A DNA stretch of 64,000 nt from an uncultured Alphaproteobacteria bacterium (GCA_944393215.1 CALXZL010000008.1:1-64000); one strand, 5' to 3'; shown: positions 8,935 to 18,042, counted from the stretch's first letter. Numbers and translations are program-made. The notes: a model not told the origin generated them from the sequence alone.

Positions 8935-10947
8935 TTATTCTCTCCCTTGTGGACGTAAAGGAATTACGGGAGCTTGATGATTTTCTGTCACATTAATCAT
9001 ACGATGTTCAGAATTCAACCCACCCATAATAAATTGTCTGGTTCGTGCTGCGTTTTGCCGTCTTAAATTAATATCTTGAGTCGCTGCATCAAGTTGACTT
9101 TGTTCTATGTTAAGACCGGAGACAATATAGTCACGATTACGTATAATGGCAGACTGTTCGGCAGTAAATTCTTGCAAAGTCCTCGGTTCATTTTGGCGAA
9201 GATCATTTTGATATTCGTGAAGAACCGTATTATCTTTCGGATCTTTGCCGTTTTCGTCATAACGTTCTTTTTTATAGTCCTTCAGACCAAACTCTAAGGC
9301 ATTATTCATATCTTTAGCCGCAGTATTAATAGTGTCTATAAATATATTAAAATCTGCCTGTTGTGGATTGTTTTGAACTTGTTTGTAAAGGCGCGCAGAT
9401 AAAATGGCGCCGGCTTCTTTTACTTTTTTATTATAAAGATCTTCGCTCTTTTCGCCGTCATAAGCATGCTTATCGTTCATTTTTTCATCTAATAAAGATG
9501 CTCGAGCATAAGCATCGGTATATTGTGCATAAACGGTAGCCATGGAGGTAATAATCGGTACGGTTTTTTCGGGTTCTCCGCGAGATAATAAGCCGCCGAT
9601 ATCAATGCCTGTCTGTTGAGCAAAATCACGTAACAAAGGATTTTGCATAACGGCATCTTGAGTATTTCCGTTCCGAATTTGCTCAATAAGAGCCTGATTA
9701 TCGTCAGATTGTCGTAAAGAAGAAGTTCTTTGCGAAGAGACATCCTCAATACCGGAATAAAACTGGTGTGTTACATCAGGTTTTTCCGGAGTCTCTTCTT
9801 GTTCTTCCATTTTACGATTTCGATAAGATTTTTCTATCGTATCCCAAACACCGGCAGCGGCATATTCAACCTGATGAACAGCCCAGTTGGTTGCCGAGTT
9901 GGCAAAAGCCAAGAACCAATCTTGGAACATGACCTTAATAATATCATCTTCCTTCCAATAGAGCTCATCAGGTTTTTCGCCGATTTCATTAGCAGCATCA
10001 TTATTAATATCAGATTCGGTTTTCTTTTCGCTTGTCTGTTCATCAAATCTGGTTGTGGTTGGAGAATCAGCTTCTTCATTTCCGCCTTCATTAACAGTAG
10101 TTTTATCCTTATTTGCTTCATTAAACAGAGTATTTGGTTTATCTTGATCACTAATGGTTGTTTGGTTTTTGACAATAGACTTATCCAATTTTTTATTGAT
10201 AAAACCGTTCCATATTTTCTGAGAAGATTTAGCCAAATTAAAAGCACGAATGTCTTGAGTAGATAAAGCTTTGGGATCACTAATATCAATCAACGTTTCA
10301 GTCTTATCATCATTAACAAGATAAAATTGGTTATCTTTGGTTAATTTATATTCTACGGCATTGCCTTCGTTGTTAGTATACAAGATATGAGCATCATTGT
10401 TTTTGTCATATTCAACACCACCGATTTCATTTCCGTTTTTATTTGTAAAGGAGAAGGTCTTACCGGCAATGGATTTCTTATCAGGCAAATCATCAATAAT
10501 AGCTTCATTTCCGCTGATGGTAACTTGATCTAAGTAAGGTATGGGGAGGGATTTCTGAAGCGTATCGTCAGTTTGAATTGCAACATCTTTAGGCATTTTC
10601 AAGCGGCAAGATTCCATTGTTTCACGTAAATTATCAATTTTTGATTTAAATTCCGTACCGGCAGATTTGAAACCAAATTCTTCACAAAATTCCAGAATAG
10701 ATGAAAAGTCGGCAGGAGAAAAGCGTCCGTAGTGTAAATCGACCAGATATTCATTGATTTTATTTTGCAGAGTTTCATTGTTCAAGCTTTGTGCCAATTT
10801 TTGAGTCTGAGCATCAAAATCCGGAGAATCTTTAGAAGCAGACCAGTCTAAAGCCAAATCTTCCAAGCTCAAAGTTTCCATATTCTGTGCTGTTTTGTTT
10901 TCGACAAATTGTTGTGTCATTTTCTTTATATCATCTGCGGTAGACAT
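8935..10947 (-). CDS. Large acidic soluble protein of the VirD4 operon
   Basis: A 670-residue protein without signal peptide or clear transmembrane span. The N-terminal ~140 residues are helical; residues about 140-240 look beta-rich (repeated GNEIGGVEYDKNNDAHILY-like strands), residues 265-330 are a disordered Asn/Glu/Thr-rich linker, and the rest is helical with an amphipathic tryptophan-rich segment near residues 340-365. I recognise no catalytic motif and no database family. Its central position in the VirD4 operon makes it a candidate adaptor, substrate receptor or secreted substrate of the type IV machine; the sequence does not decide between them. Confidence 0.68.
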   Translation of the reverse strand: MSTADDIKKMTQQFVENKTAQNMETLSLEDLALDWSASKDSPDFDAQTQKLAQSLNNETLQNKINEYLVDLHYGRFSPADFSSILEFCEEFGFKSAGTEFKSKIDNLRETMESCRLKMPKDVAIQTDDTLQKSLPIPYLDQVTISGNEAIIDDLPDKKSIAGKTFSFTNKNGNEIGGVEYDKNNDAHILYTNNEGNAVEYKLTKDNQFYLVNDDKTETLIDISDPKALSTQDIRAFNLAKSSQKIWNGFINKKLDKSIVKNQTTISDQDKPNTLFNEANKDKTTVNEGGNEEADSPTTTRFDEQTSEKKTESDINNDAANEIGEKPDELYWKEDDIIKVMFQDWFLAFANSATNWAVHQVEYAAAGVWDTIEKSYRNRKMEEQEETPEKPDVTHQFYSGIEDVSSQRTSSLRQSDDNQALIEQIRNGNTQDAVMQNPLLRDFAQQTGIDIGGLLSRGEPEKTVPIITSMATVYAQYTDAYARASLLDEKMNDKHAYDGEKSEDLYNKKVKEAGAILSARLYKQVQNNPQQADFNIFIDTINTAAKDMNNALEFGLKDYKKERYDENGKDPKDNTVLHEYQNDLRQNEPRTLQEFTAEQSAIIRNRDYIVSGLNIEQSQLDAATQDINLRRQNAARTRQFIMGGLNSEHRMINVTENHQAPVIPLRPQGRE

Positions 10948-11020
10948 GGCAAAACCCTCAATTATTAATCTAATTTAATATAACACGCTTTTCTTGTTTT
11001 GTCTATAATTTTCTCTAAAA

Positions 11021-11908
11021 TCACACCTTCAAGTTTTTAAGAAAATTTCCCAGTTCTTTATTAATTCTGATGCCGTCTTCAGGCTTGGCTTTGATCATCC
11101 CGAAAAAGCGATCTTTTATTTTGCTGACATCAATGGGCGCAAAAGTTGCAGGATTATTTGTCAAAACTTGAAAGGCGCCATCAGCATCATTTTTAGAAGT
11201 TTTAAAGTAGTTATGAATTAATTTTTCGGCATTAATGGGAAATTGTTTTTCTTCAATCGCTTTAATATATTGATTCATTTTATCGATGCGTTTTTGATGT
11301 TCTTCAATAATTTCCCGTTCAATTTTTTTTCTTTTGGCTTTGAGACGACGTTTTTCATAAGCAATTTCGCAGCTTTCAAGCTCAATCAATACTTCCACGT
11401 AAGAGATAATTGCCATTTGCAAATTTTCATCGGTTGTTTTTTCGGCATAATCCAAAAGTTCTTCATCTTTAGCCGCCGGATTAATATTCATAATACGTGT
11501 AGGATAAGCTTTAATCATAACATCCCAGCCGACAAGAGTATCGTAAGCAAATTTTTCTCCCAAATAGGGCTTGTATCTGGGATAAAGCATCTCTTCGGTT
11601 ACTTTAAAAGTGGGTGCGGGAATATGAGTAGCTTCGGCAATTTTACAAATGGCAGTACTAAAATTTCTGTGAGCCTGAAATAAATTATTTTCTTCTTCAC
11701 AAAGGTTTGTTTTCACCGGAGCGGAAACATCAACGGAAGGAGCAGGCTGACTTTGAGCTTCTTGAAAATCATTGACAATAGTATCCGTATCGTCTTCGGT
11801 AATTTCGGAAGAGATAAATTCCTTTAACAGTTTTTCAAATTCTTCATCATCGGTATCGTCAAATAAACTGTCAGTATTTAGGGTATCATTATTTGCGGAC
11901 TTACTCAT
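11021..11908 (-). CDS. Helical cytoplasmic protein of the VirD4 operon
   Basis: A protein of about 295 residues with no membrane segment. The first ~70 residues are acidic and disordered (many Asp/Glu/Thr). Residues about 75-170 are globular, and a charged helix resembling a coiled coil (KRRLKAKRKKIEREIIEEH) spans about 180-215. The C-terminus is globular. I prefer the ATG at 11908 because an AGG lies 8 bases before it; an in-frame ATG at 11914 is too close to that AGG. It is the first long gene of the VirD4 operon, and the gap of about 70 bases to the next gene contains no terminator. Function unknown; a substrate-adaptor role is only a guess. Confidence 0.65.
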   Translation of the reverse strand: MSKSANNDTLNTDSLFDDTDDEEFEKLLKEFISSEITEDDTDTIVNDFQEAQSQPAPSVDVSAPVKTNLCEEENNLFQAHRNFSTAICKIAEATHIPAPTFKVTEEMLYPRYKPYLGEKFAYDTLVGWDVMIKAYPTRIMNINPAAKDEELLDYAEKTTDENLQMAIISYVEVLIELESCEIAYEKRRLKAKRKKIEREIIEEHQKRIDKMNQYIKAIEEKQFPINAEKLIHNYFKTSKNDADGAFQVLTNNPATFAPIDVSKIKDRFFGMIKAKPEDGIRINKELGNFLKNLKV

Positions 11909-11917
11909 GGGCATAAC

Positions 11918-12202
11918 CTAATTTATTTTTAAAGTTGTTTTAATTTTGTTTGACTGCGTATCATATATAATGACACGATCTTCAAAACCACCTCCGACAG
12001 CCAAAATATAAAGCAAATTATTTTCAACTCTAAATTCTTTAATATAAGTTCCTTGAGGTTGTTGAAGATTAATATTGATAGGCTCGTCAGAGGTTTTGTT
12101 ATGCGTTTTTTGAAGGAAAAGACCAAGGACGTATAAAGTGCAAAAGACCAGTAAAAAGGTCAGTACAAAAACCGTAAATTTAATCCATTTTAACTTATCC
12201 AT
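11918..12202 (-). CDS. Small membrane protein, DUF6476-like
   Basis: A 94-residue protein with one N-terminal membrane span (residues about 8-31) and a short beta-rich extracytoplasmic tail ending VIIYDTQSNKIKTTLKI. In size, topology and position, divergent from an rluD-like gene and close to rpoH, it resembles the small alphaproteobacterial DUF6476 proteins, which carry a similar ILLxDxxTGxxxGxI ending. That assignment is from memory of the family and is not certain. It ends a few bases before the 297-residue protein gene, so it heads the same transcript as the VirD4 operon, whether or not it belongs functionally. Confidence 0.65.
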   Translation of the reverse strand: MDKLKWIKFTVFVLTFLLVFCTLYVLGLFLQKTHNKTSDEPININLQQPQGTYIKEFRVENNLLYILAVGGGFEDRVIIYDTQSNKIKTTLKIN

Positions 12203-12293
12203 TTATTTGTCCTCATTTTCAATCAACATCAATATTGCAAAATAAATATTTCTTTGTATTTTAAAATAAGATTCATTTAATGTACACAAAAAC

Positions 12294-13271
12294 ATGATAA
12301 CAGATAATAATATATATAGCTCACAAATAGTTAAAAAAGAATATAAAGGTCTTCGGATAGATAAGTTTTTAACCGTTTCTTTTCCGGAAATGTCCCGCAC
12401 ACAAGTGCAACGTTTAATAAAAAACGGTAATGTTTCTTGCGATGATAACATAATAGCTGACAATTCATTTAAGGTTCGGGAAGATGATGTTTATCAAGTT
12501 TTTGTTCCACCGGCACAAGAGGCAGATCCGCAACCGGAAAATATAGCCTTGGATATAGTATTTGAAGATGATGATCTGATTGTTGTGAATAAACCGGCGG
12601 GGATGACGGTTCATCCAGCCCCCGGAGCTCCGTCTGGTACATTGGTAAATGCACTTTTGTATCATTGTGGCAGCAGCTTATCGGGAATAGGGGGGGTAAA
12701 ACGCCCCGGTATTGTTCATCGCATAGATAAAGACACCAGCGGATTGTTGGTTGTTGCCAAAAATGATGTATCACATAGATTCTTAAGTGAACAATTTTTT
12801 GATCACTCCATTGAAAGAACATATTTTGCCTTTGTATACGGTACGCCAAATCCTGCAAACGGAAAAATAGAGGGAAATATTGGCAGGAGTCCATATGACA
12901 GAAAAAAAATGGCAATTGTTTCAGCCGGAGGAAAACATGCCGTAACACATTATAAAACATTGGAAAGGTATAAAGATGTCGCCTCTATGATACAATGTAA
13001 TTTAGAAACGGGGCGCACCCATCAGATCCGTGTTCATATGTCATCCATAGGATGCAATCTGATAGGGGATAAATTGTATGAAAAATCAAAGAAAACGAGT
13101 CTGAAAGGTATATCAGATACTCAAAAAAATTATATTAATACCTTTTCTCGCCAAGCATTACATGCGGCAACGCTAGGTTTTATACATCCCGCAAGCAAAG
13201 AATATATAAGCTTTTCATCATCTCTCCCCACAGATATGATGCAATTACAAGAGATGTTGAAAAATATATAA
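12294..13271 (+). CDS. RluA-family 23S rRNA pseudouridine synthase (RluD/RluC type)
   Basis: A 325-residue enzyme that isomerises specific uridines in 23S rRNA to pseudouridine. An S4 RNA-binding domain covers residues about 18-65 (RIDKFLTVSFPEMSRTQVQR). The catalytic motif HRIDKDTSG is at residues 142-150 with the nucleophilic Asp at 145. The family motif GRTHQIRVH follows near residue 244. Length is normal for RluD/RluC. It is divergent from the small membrane protein gene and is followed by rpoH on the same strand. Target specificity (RluD versus RluC) cannot be fixed from sequence alone. Confidence 0.92.
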   Translation: MITDNNIYSSQIVKKEYKGLRIDKFLTVSFPEMSRTQVQRLIKNGNVSCDDNIIADNSFKVREDDVYQVFVPPAQEADPQPENIALDIVFEDDDLIVVNKPAGMTVHPAPGAPSGTLVNALLYHCGSSLSGIGGVKRPGIVHRIDKDTSGLLVVAKNDVSHRFLSEQFFDHSIERTYFAFVYGTPNPANGKIEGNIGRSPYDRKKMAIVSAGGKHAVTHYKTLERYKDVASMIQCNLETGRTHQIRVHMSSIGCNLIGDKLYEKSKKTSLKGISDTQKNYINTFSRQALHAATLGFIHPASKEYISFSSSLPTDMMQLQEMLKNI

Positions 13272-13358
13272 TATCATATGGTTATAGAATTTTTCGTTAG
13301 CTAAGCACTAAAATATTAAACTATCTCAATATACAACCTCAGATTAGGATTTTATCCA

Positions 13359-13375
13359 TTAGAAGTTACTTCTAA
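13359..13375 (+). promoter_or_regulatory. Inverted repeat next to the rpoH ribosome-binding site
   Basis: TTAGAAGT-T-ACTTCTAA is a perfect 8-1-8 dyad whose right arm abuts the purine-rich ribosome-binding stretch GGGAAGGA before the rpoH ATG. A smaller stem GGAT/ATCC lies just upstream. In RNA it can form a 6-bp hairpin beside the ribosome-binding site. A role in heat-controlled translation is inference. Confidence 0.4.
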
Positions 13376-13390
13376 GGGAAGGAAAATATA

Positions 13391-14266
13391 ATGACTGAGA
13401 AAAAAACTTTTGACGGATTTGACTTTTCGCCGGAAATAAATTTAACCCGTTACCTGCGTAGTATTCAAAAATTTCCGATTCTAAGTCATGAAGAGGAGTT
13501 TTCATTAGCCCAAGAATATCAAAATAGTAAAAATCCGGAAGTATCATACAAACTGATTACATCGCATTTACGTTTAGTCGTAAAAATAGTGTCGCAATAC
13601 AAGGGGTATGGTTTGCCGGTCGCCGATTTGATTGCAGAAGGAAATATGGGCTTGTTATCGGCAATAGAAAAATTCAATCCGCATCGAGGGTTTCGTTTTT
13701 CAACCTATGCCATGTGGTGGATAAAAGCCAGTATTCAAAAATATATTTTGAATTCATGGTCATTGGTCAAAATAGGGACAACGGCGGCACAAAAGAAGTT
13801 ATTTTTCAATTTACGGCGAATAAAAGATAAAATGAATTTGCTCAATGATATAGAAATGTCTAATCAGATTATAGATGATATAGCACGGCATTTAGATGTC
13901 AGCAGTAAAGAGGTTATATCAATGAACGAGCGTATGAAAGCACATGATGGTTCGCTTAACACAATAATAAGAAATGACAGCGAAAAAAATCATGAGTGGC
14001 AAGATTTTATTGCAGATGGAAAACCTAATCAGGAAGAAATTTTAGGGCAATGTGAAAATATGCGTTTCAGAAAAGAAAAATTTGCCGCATCATTAAAATG
14101 CTTAAATGAAAGAGAAAAAAATATTCTCTTTAAAAGAAGACTTGAAGAGAAAACGGTTACATTGGAAGAATTAAGTCAATACTATCACATTTCTAAAGAG
14201 AGAGTGCGCCAAATTGAAATCAATTCAATAAAAAAAATACAGCAATATATAAATATGCAGCAATAG
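13391..14266 (+). CDS. rpoH: RNA polymerase sigma-32 factor (RpoH)
   Basis: A 291-residue alternative sigma factor of the heat-shock class. Region 2 is intact, with DLIAEGNMGLLSAIEKFNP and FSTYAMWWIK (residues 103-112) for core binding and -10 melting. The RpoH box QKKLFFNLR (134-142) separates sigma-32 from other group 3 sigmas. Region 4 ends with the helix-turn-helix LEELSQYYHISKERVRQIE. Start chosen at 13391 with GGAAGGAAAATATA upstream. It follows the pseudouridine synthase gene after about 120 bases that hold an inverted repeat close to the ribosome-binding site. It directs chaperone and protease transcription under stress. Confidence 0.95.
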   Translation: MTEKKTFDGFDFSPEINLTRYLRSIQKFPILSHEEEFSLAQEYQNSKNPEVSYKLITSHLRLVVKIVSQYKGYGLPVADLIAEGNMGLLSAIEKFNPHRGFRFSTYAMWWIKASIQKYILNSWSLVKIGTTAAQKKLFFNLRRIKDKMNLLNDIEMSNQIIDDIARHLDVSSKEVISMNERMKAHDGSLNTIIRNDSEKNHEWQDFIADGKPNQEEILGQCENMRFRKEKFAASLKCLNEREKNILFKRRLEEKTVTLEELSQYYHISKERVRQIEINSIKKIQQYINMQQ

Positions 14267-14268
14267 AA

Positions 14269-14775
14269 TTATTGTTTAATTTTATTTGACTGTTCATTAA
14301 AGATTTGCTCCCCCCATTCTTCGGAAATTTTTGCCAATTCTTTATCAATATTAACAAGACGTCTTTGAGAAGAGTTCTGAGTAATATAAACAAAAAGGTT
14401 AGGCATCTCATAATAAACAAGAAAGCCTAATGCTGCAGATCCCAGTATAATGACCATATTAAAGACATCACCTAAGATAGAAAAAGCATTATCCATACTG
14501 AATTGATTAATAAGGTTAATCAGATAAACAAAAAGACCGGACAAATTGAAACATCCGATAATTACCAATTTTGCCGAATTTTTAGGATCGGTAAATAAAA
14601 TGGTGATGGTGGGCAAGAGACCAATCAAAATCACAATTACGGCAGGAAGAACGGATGACGCGAGAATAGCTAAAAAAATGAATAAAAGACTTTTTCTTGC
14701 CAAAGAAAGAGATTTAAAAGATTTTTTAAAGTCAGATGACGGTTTTTTTGTAATTTTTTTCATTTTGAAATCCAT
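14269..14775 (-). CDS. Three-span membrane protein downstream of pseudokinase
   Basis: A 168-residue protein: a basic N-terminal segment (about 30 residues), three hydrophobic spans (roughly 32-56, 68-92, 98-118) and a cytoplasmic tail containing RRLVNIDKELAKISEEWGEQ. No named family recognised. Its start lies within the end of the pseudokinase gene (about 16 bases of overlap); the ATG at 14763 would also be possible. Coupling to that gene suggests the two proteins act together at the membrane. It converges with rpoH, with only two bases between the stop codons. Confidence 0.65.
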   Translation of the reverse strand: MDFKMKKITKKPSSDFKKSFKSLSLARKSLLFIFLAILASSVLPAVIVILIGLLPTITILFTDPKNSAKLVIIGCFNLSGLFVYLINLINQFSMDNAFSILGDVFNMVIILGSAALGFLVYYEMPNLFVYITQNSSQRRLVNIDKELAKISEEWGEQIFNEQSNKIKQ

Positions 14776-16799
14776 TGAATAAGGTTAAAGGTAAAAGAAG
14801 CAACCATAGTCATTACTGCTAAAATACTGGCAAATTTAATAGCATTTTCGTTTGCTTCTTCAATAATTTGGGAGCTTTGAGTTAAAAGTTTATTTTTTTC
14901 GGAAAGCAAAGCCATAACATCCTTCTTTACTTTTCGATACATTTCGAGATCTTTTTCTTTAATTTCAGGATTTTCCAAAACTTGACAGATTTCAATAATT
15001 TTTCCGCTTTTAGCAATTTTAGCCAAATCTTTTTCAATTTTTTTCTGAATTTTCAAATTATGATAACTTTCAATCAAAGGCTTAGAAATACTGCAAAGCC
15101 ATTGTCCGAGGTTAGTTAATAAAGCCGGACCATATTTCTTTTGCATATCAGCATAAAGACGAATAATGGCAGAAACATGCAAGCTTTCTTTGTTGGCATT
15201 AAGATCGAGGATAATACCGTCAATTTTTTTTCCGAGTTTGCATCTGAGATAGGCGATAATATTCTTATCATAGGGTTTAATTTCCCCTTTAATATTGGCA
15301 TAATTAGAATCCAGAGCTTTAATGAGTCTGGAAGCAGTGTTAACATATTCAATTCCGAGTAAGGGACTGAGACAGGGCAAATCTTCATCCAATTCATAAA
15401 TAATGCGTTCTATACCATATCCGATATCTTTGCGATTGATATTAATTCTGAGTTCGGAAAGATTAATCGGAGACCGTAAATCCGGTTGTTCCAGATACCA
15501 TTTTCTAATAAGATCGGAATTAAACAAATCATAGAAATTATTAATATTAATATTGTGTTGCATACAATAGAAAATAGCCTTAGATGCCCCGTCAGGAAAG
15601 ACGGAAATATCGCGCATATGGATAGGGGCGCTGTGATCAAGTAAGATACACACTTCAGCAATGATCGTATCATGACTGATAGATTCGTCGGTCTGAGAAA
15701 TAATTTTTTCTATATTATTATAAATTTCTTCATTTTCGAGACCGTTTTTCACCCACTCAAGCAGTTTGCCCGATTTAATAATTTCCCATCCTTCGTTAGG
15801 ATTAAGGAAAAGATTATAAGCCACTTCTTTAGCCGAAGAACATTTTTCTCCGTTTATAGTCATGGAGCGCTTTAGATTTTCTTGGATATTATGAGAAGGG
15901 ACATAAGGAGTTTTGCCTTCCAAGAAATTATAAGTTTGAATAAAAGTCCAACGAGCAGCAGGATCATCAGCCAGAAGTCCTTTAAGGACATTAACGAATC
16001 CGGTCGGAATTTTTTCATCGGCAGATAAGGCGGAAAAAGAGCCTTTCTTCATTTTAATTCTAATAACTTCGGCAGTGCTTAAGTCGCTTAAAGGCTCTTT
16101 TGAGCATAAAAGCCTTAAGCAGGTTGCACCGATAGAATAAATATCATTTTTTTCAGAGCCGTTACCGCGTCCGGCAGGCATTGCCATAAGACTTTCAATA
16201 GTTTCGTATGGAGCCGGCTGATAATAAGCAGGAAAAGCCGCGGCGCAATCTCCGATAACAATTTCTTGCATATCTTTGTTTTTAAAAAACAGATTATCGG
16301 GGCGGATGGCACGGTGAGAAATCCCATATCCTTTAAGAGCTTCAGCGGCAGAAATAAGTCCTAAAATTATGTGTTTAAGCTTAAAGGGATTAGCTTTTAA
16401 ATTAAGTTCATCTAAATGGTCAAGAACTCTTCCTCCTTGTGGGATAGAATAAATTAAAACGATGCAGTTGGTTTTCTGATTAGGATCATTGATAATACCA
16501 TATTCAACCAGTTTCATAATATTGGGATGATCGAGTGATTTTAAATAAGGGAGAAATGAGCTTCTCGGGCAAGTATCTTTAGAAGCAACCAAAGCAAACA
16601 ATTCTCGCCTGGTATCAATCCTGTCATTAACTTTATAAGCTTTTGCTCCGTTACAATTAAAATTATCTAAAGGAGCACGAAAATTAATTTCATAGCGCTC
16701 TTTAAGTAAAACGATCTTTTTTTCGTTTTTTTCATTAATTTGCTCTTGTTGTTCCGGCATTTCTTCCGGAGTCGTTTGAGAGATAAGTTCTTCTGCCAT
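14760..16799 (-). CDS. Tail-anchored protein-kinase-like protein (probable pseudokinase)
   Basis: A protein of about 679 residues. Residues about 40-310 follow the Ser/Thr protein kinase fold: LKSLDHPNIMKLVEYG, the hinge YSIPQGGRVLDHL, the catalytic-loop equivalent HRAIRPDN (162-169), GDCAA in place of DFG (183-187), DIYSIGATCLRLL (219-231) and LLADDPAARWT. The catalytic Asp of HRD is Ala, and the following Lys is Arg, so phosphotransfer is unlikely. A long helical region follows and a single hydrophobic span lies near the C-terminus (about 655-675), giving tail-anchored topology. The start at 16799 is chosen over an upstream in-frame ATG because the latter adds an unlikely hydrophobic N-terminus. 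Overlaps the membrane protein gene downstream. Confidence 0.8.
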   Translation of the reverse strand: MAEELISQTTPEEMPEQQEQINEKNEKKIVLLKERYEINFRAPLDNFNCNGAKAYKVNDRIDTRRELFALVASKDTCPRSSFLPYLKSLDHPNIMKLVEYGIINDPNQKTNCIVLIYSIPQGGRVLDHLDELNLKANPFKLKHIILGLISAAEALKGYGISHRAIRPDNLFFKNKDMQEIVIGDCAAAFPAYYQPAPYETIESLMAMPAGRGNGSEKNDIYSIGATCLRLLCSKEPLSDLSTAEVIRIKMKKGSFSALSADEKIPTGFVNVLKGLLADDPAARWTFIQTYNFLEGKTPYVPSHNIQENLKRSMTINGEKCSSAKEVAYNLFLNPNEGWEIIKSGKLLEWVKNGLENEEIYNNIEKIISQTDESISHDTIIAEVCILLDHSAPIHMRDISVFPDGASKAIFYCMQHNININNFYDLFNSDLIRKWYLEQPDLRSPINLSELRININRKDIGYGIERIIYELDEDLPCLSPLLGIEYVNTASRLIKALDSNYANIKGEIKPYDKNIIAYLRCKLGKKIDGIILDLNANKESLHVSAIIRLYADMQKKYGPALLTNLGQWLCSISKPLIESYHNLKIQKKIEKDLAKIAKSGKIIEICQVLENPEIKEKDLEMYRKVKKDVMALLSEKNKLLTQSSQIIEEANENAIKFASILAVMTMVASFTFNLIQWISK

Positions 16800-16929
16800 A
16801 TTTTTTCTCACTAAAACTAAAATCTTTTTTAAGAATTTTAATATATATATGTTAATAAAGAACAAATAAATTGTGAAAAAAATTTTTTATATTTAATATT
16901 AAATAAAAAAATAATAGTGGTAAAAGAAA

Positions 16930-18042
16930 ATGGCTGGAGAAAACAAACTTAATTTCGGAGCAGATAACCTAGCTTATTTGGAAGAGCCGGACGAATACGG
17001 GGTAGCATCAACGGATGTTGATATTCTCAAACGGGCATCGGACTTTGGTGTTGATTTAGATATCATTGAAAGTGTGGATAGCGGCTTAAATTCTCCCAAC
17101 AGTAAAACCTCTTCATTTACGCCGCTTTTAGTAAATACGGGAATTACTGCCAATCAAAATTCTCCAAAAAGTGCCAGGCTCAAAAGTGAGTGGGGCGCTT
17201 TTTCTTTATCAATGTCAGATGCGGTCATAAAAATATTTGAGCTTTCCGATCGTCCGTTTATCATAATCAGAGATGATAAAATAGCTTATGCAAATAACAC
17301 GGCATTGGCAATTTTGGAAATACAAGCAGAATCTGATGTTGCAGGACAAAGTTTTTGGAATTATGTAGATAAGCAAGACTGGGAAATGTTAGCTCAAAAT
17401 ATCGGCGCCATGCTGACTGATAACAGAATAATTCAAACCCGTCTGAAAACGGCAAAAGAACGAATTTATAAAATCAATCTGCAAGCCATGTATATAGATG
17501 ATACGGAACATTTTACTTTTGCCTTGGTCGGAGACAGAAAAATAAAATACAATCCGGGAGCAGGGTTGTATGATGCCGTCACCGGTTTGCCTAATTTTTA
17601 TCTGTTTGAAGACAGAGTCCAAATAGCCGTTAATAATGAAAAATATAAAGATATGCGCCAGCGCAAAAATATGATGGCTGTTTTAGGTGTGTCCATAGAT
17701 AATATGGAAGAGTTAAAGGAAGCTAACATGGTCGATTTTGTCTTAAAGAAGCTGGCATCAAAATTAGTCTTCCGTCTGAAAAAAAGCTATACGGTAGCCC
17801 GAGGTCTAAAATATCCGTTTTGGCTTTTGATAAATGATTTTAATAATGAGCATGATTTAGAAGTTGAGTTAGAAAAAATCAAAGCAATTTTTGACGAACC
17901 TGTAGTTGGTAACTATATGGATTATAATGTGGTAACAAGTTTTGGATACAGCATATATCCGAACAATGCCAAAACCGCTAATAAGCTGATAGAAACGGCA
18001 ATAGATGCAATTCGTACGGCGGTCAAATATAAAAATAACTAA
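16930..18042 (+). CDS. PAS domain protein with degenerate GGDEF domain
   Basis: A 370-residue cytoplasmic signalling protein. The N-terminal ~90 residues are low in complexity. A PAS fold spans about 97-200 (FELSDRPFIIIRDDKIAYANNTALAIL is the PAS core start). A GGDEF-like domain spans about 213-365, recognisable from YDAVTGLPNFYLFEDRV, but the active-site GG(D/E)EF is replaced by GLKYPF (about 292-297), so it should not make cyclic-di-GMP. The intact end TSFGYSIYPNNAKTANKLIETA is typical of the domain. It is divergent from the pseudokinase operon with only a 130-base gap, suggesting shared control. Confidence 0.8.
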   Translation: MAGENKLNFGADNLAYLEEPDEYGVASTDVDILKRASDFGVDLDIIESVDSGLNSPNSKTSSFTPLLVNTGITANQNSPKSARLKSEWGAFSLSMSDAVIKIFELSDRPFIIIRDDKIAYANNTALAILEIQAESDVAGQSFWNYVDKQDWEMLAQNIGAMLTDNRIIQTRLKTAKERIYKINLQAMYIDDTEHFTFALVGDRKIKYNPGAGLYDAVTGLPNFYLFEDRVQIAVNNEKYKDMRQRKNMMAVLGVSIDNMEELKEANMVDFVLKKLASKLVFRLKKSYTVARGLKYPFWLLINDFNNEHDLEVELEKIKAIFDEPVVGNYMDYNVVTSFGYSIYPNNAKTANKLIETAIDAIRTAVKYKNN

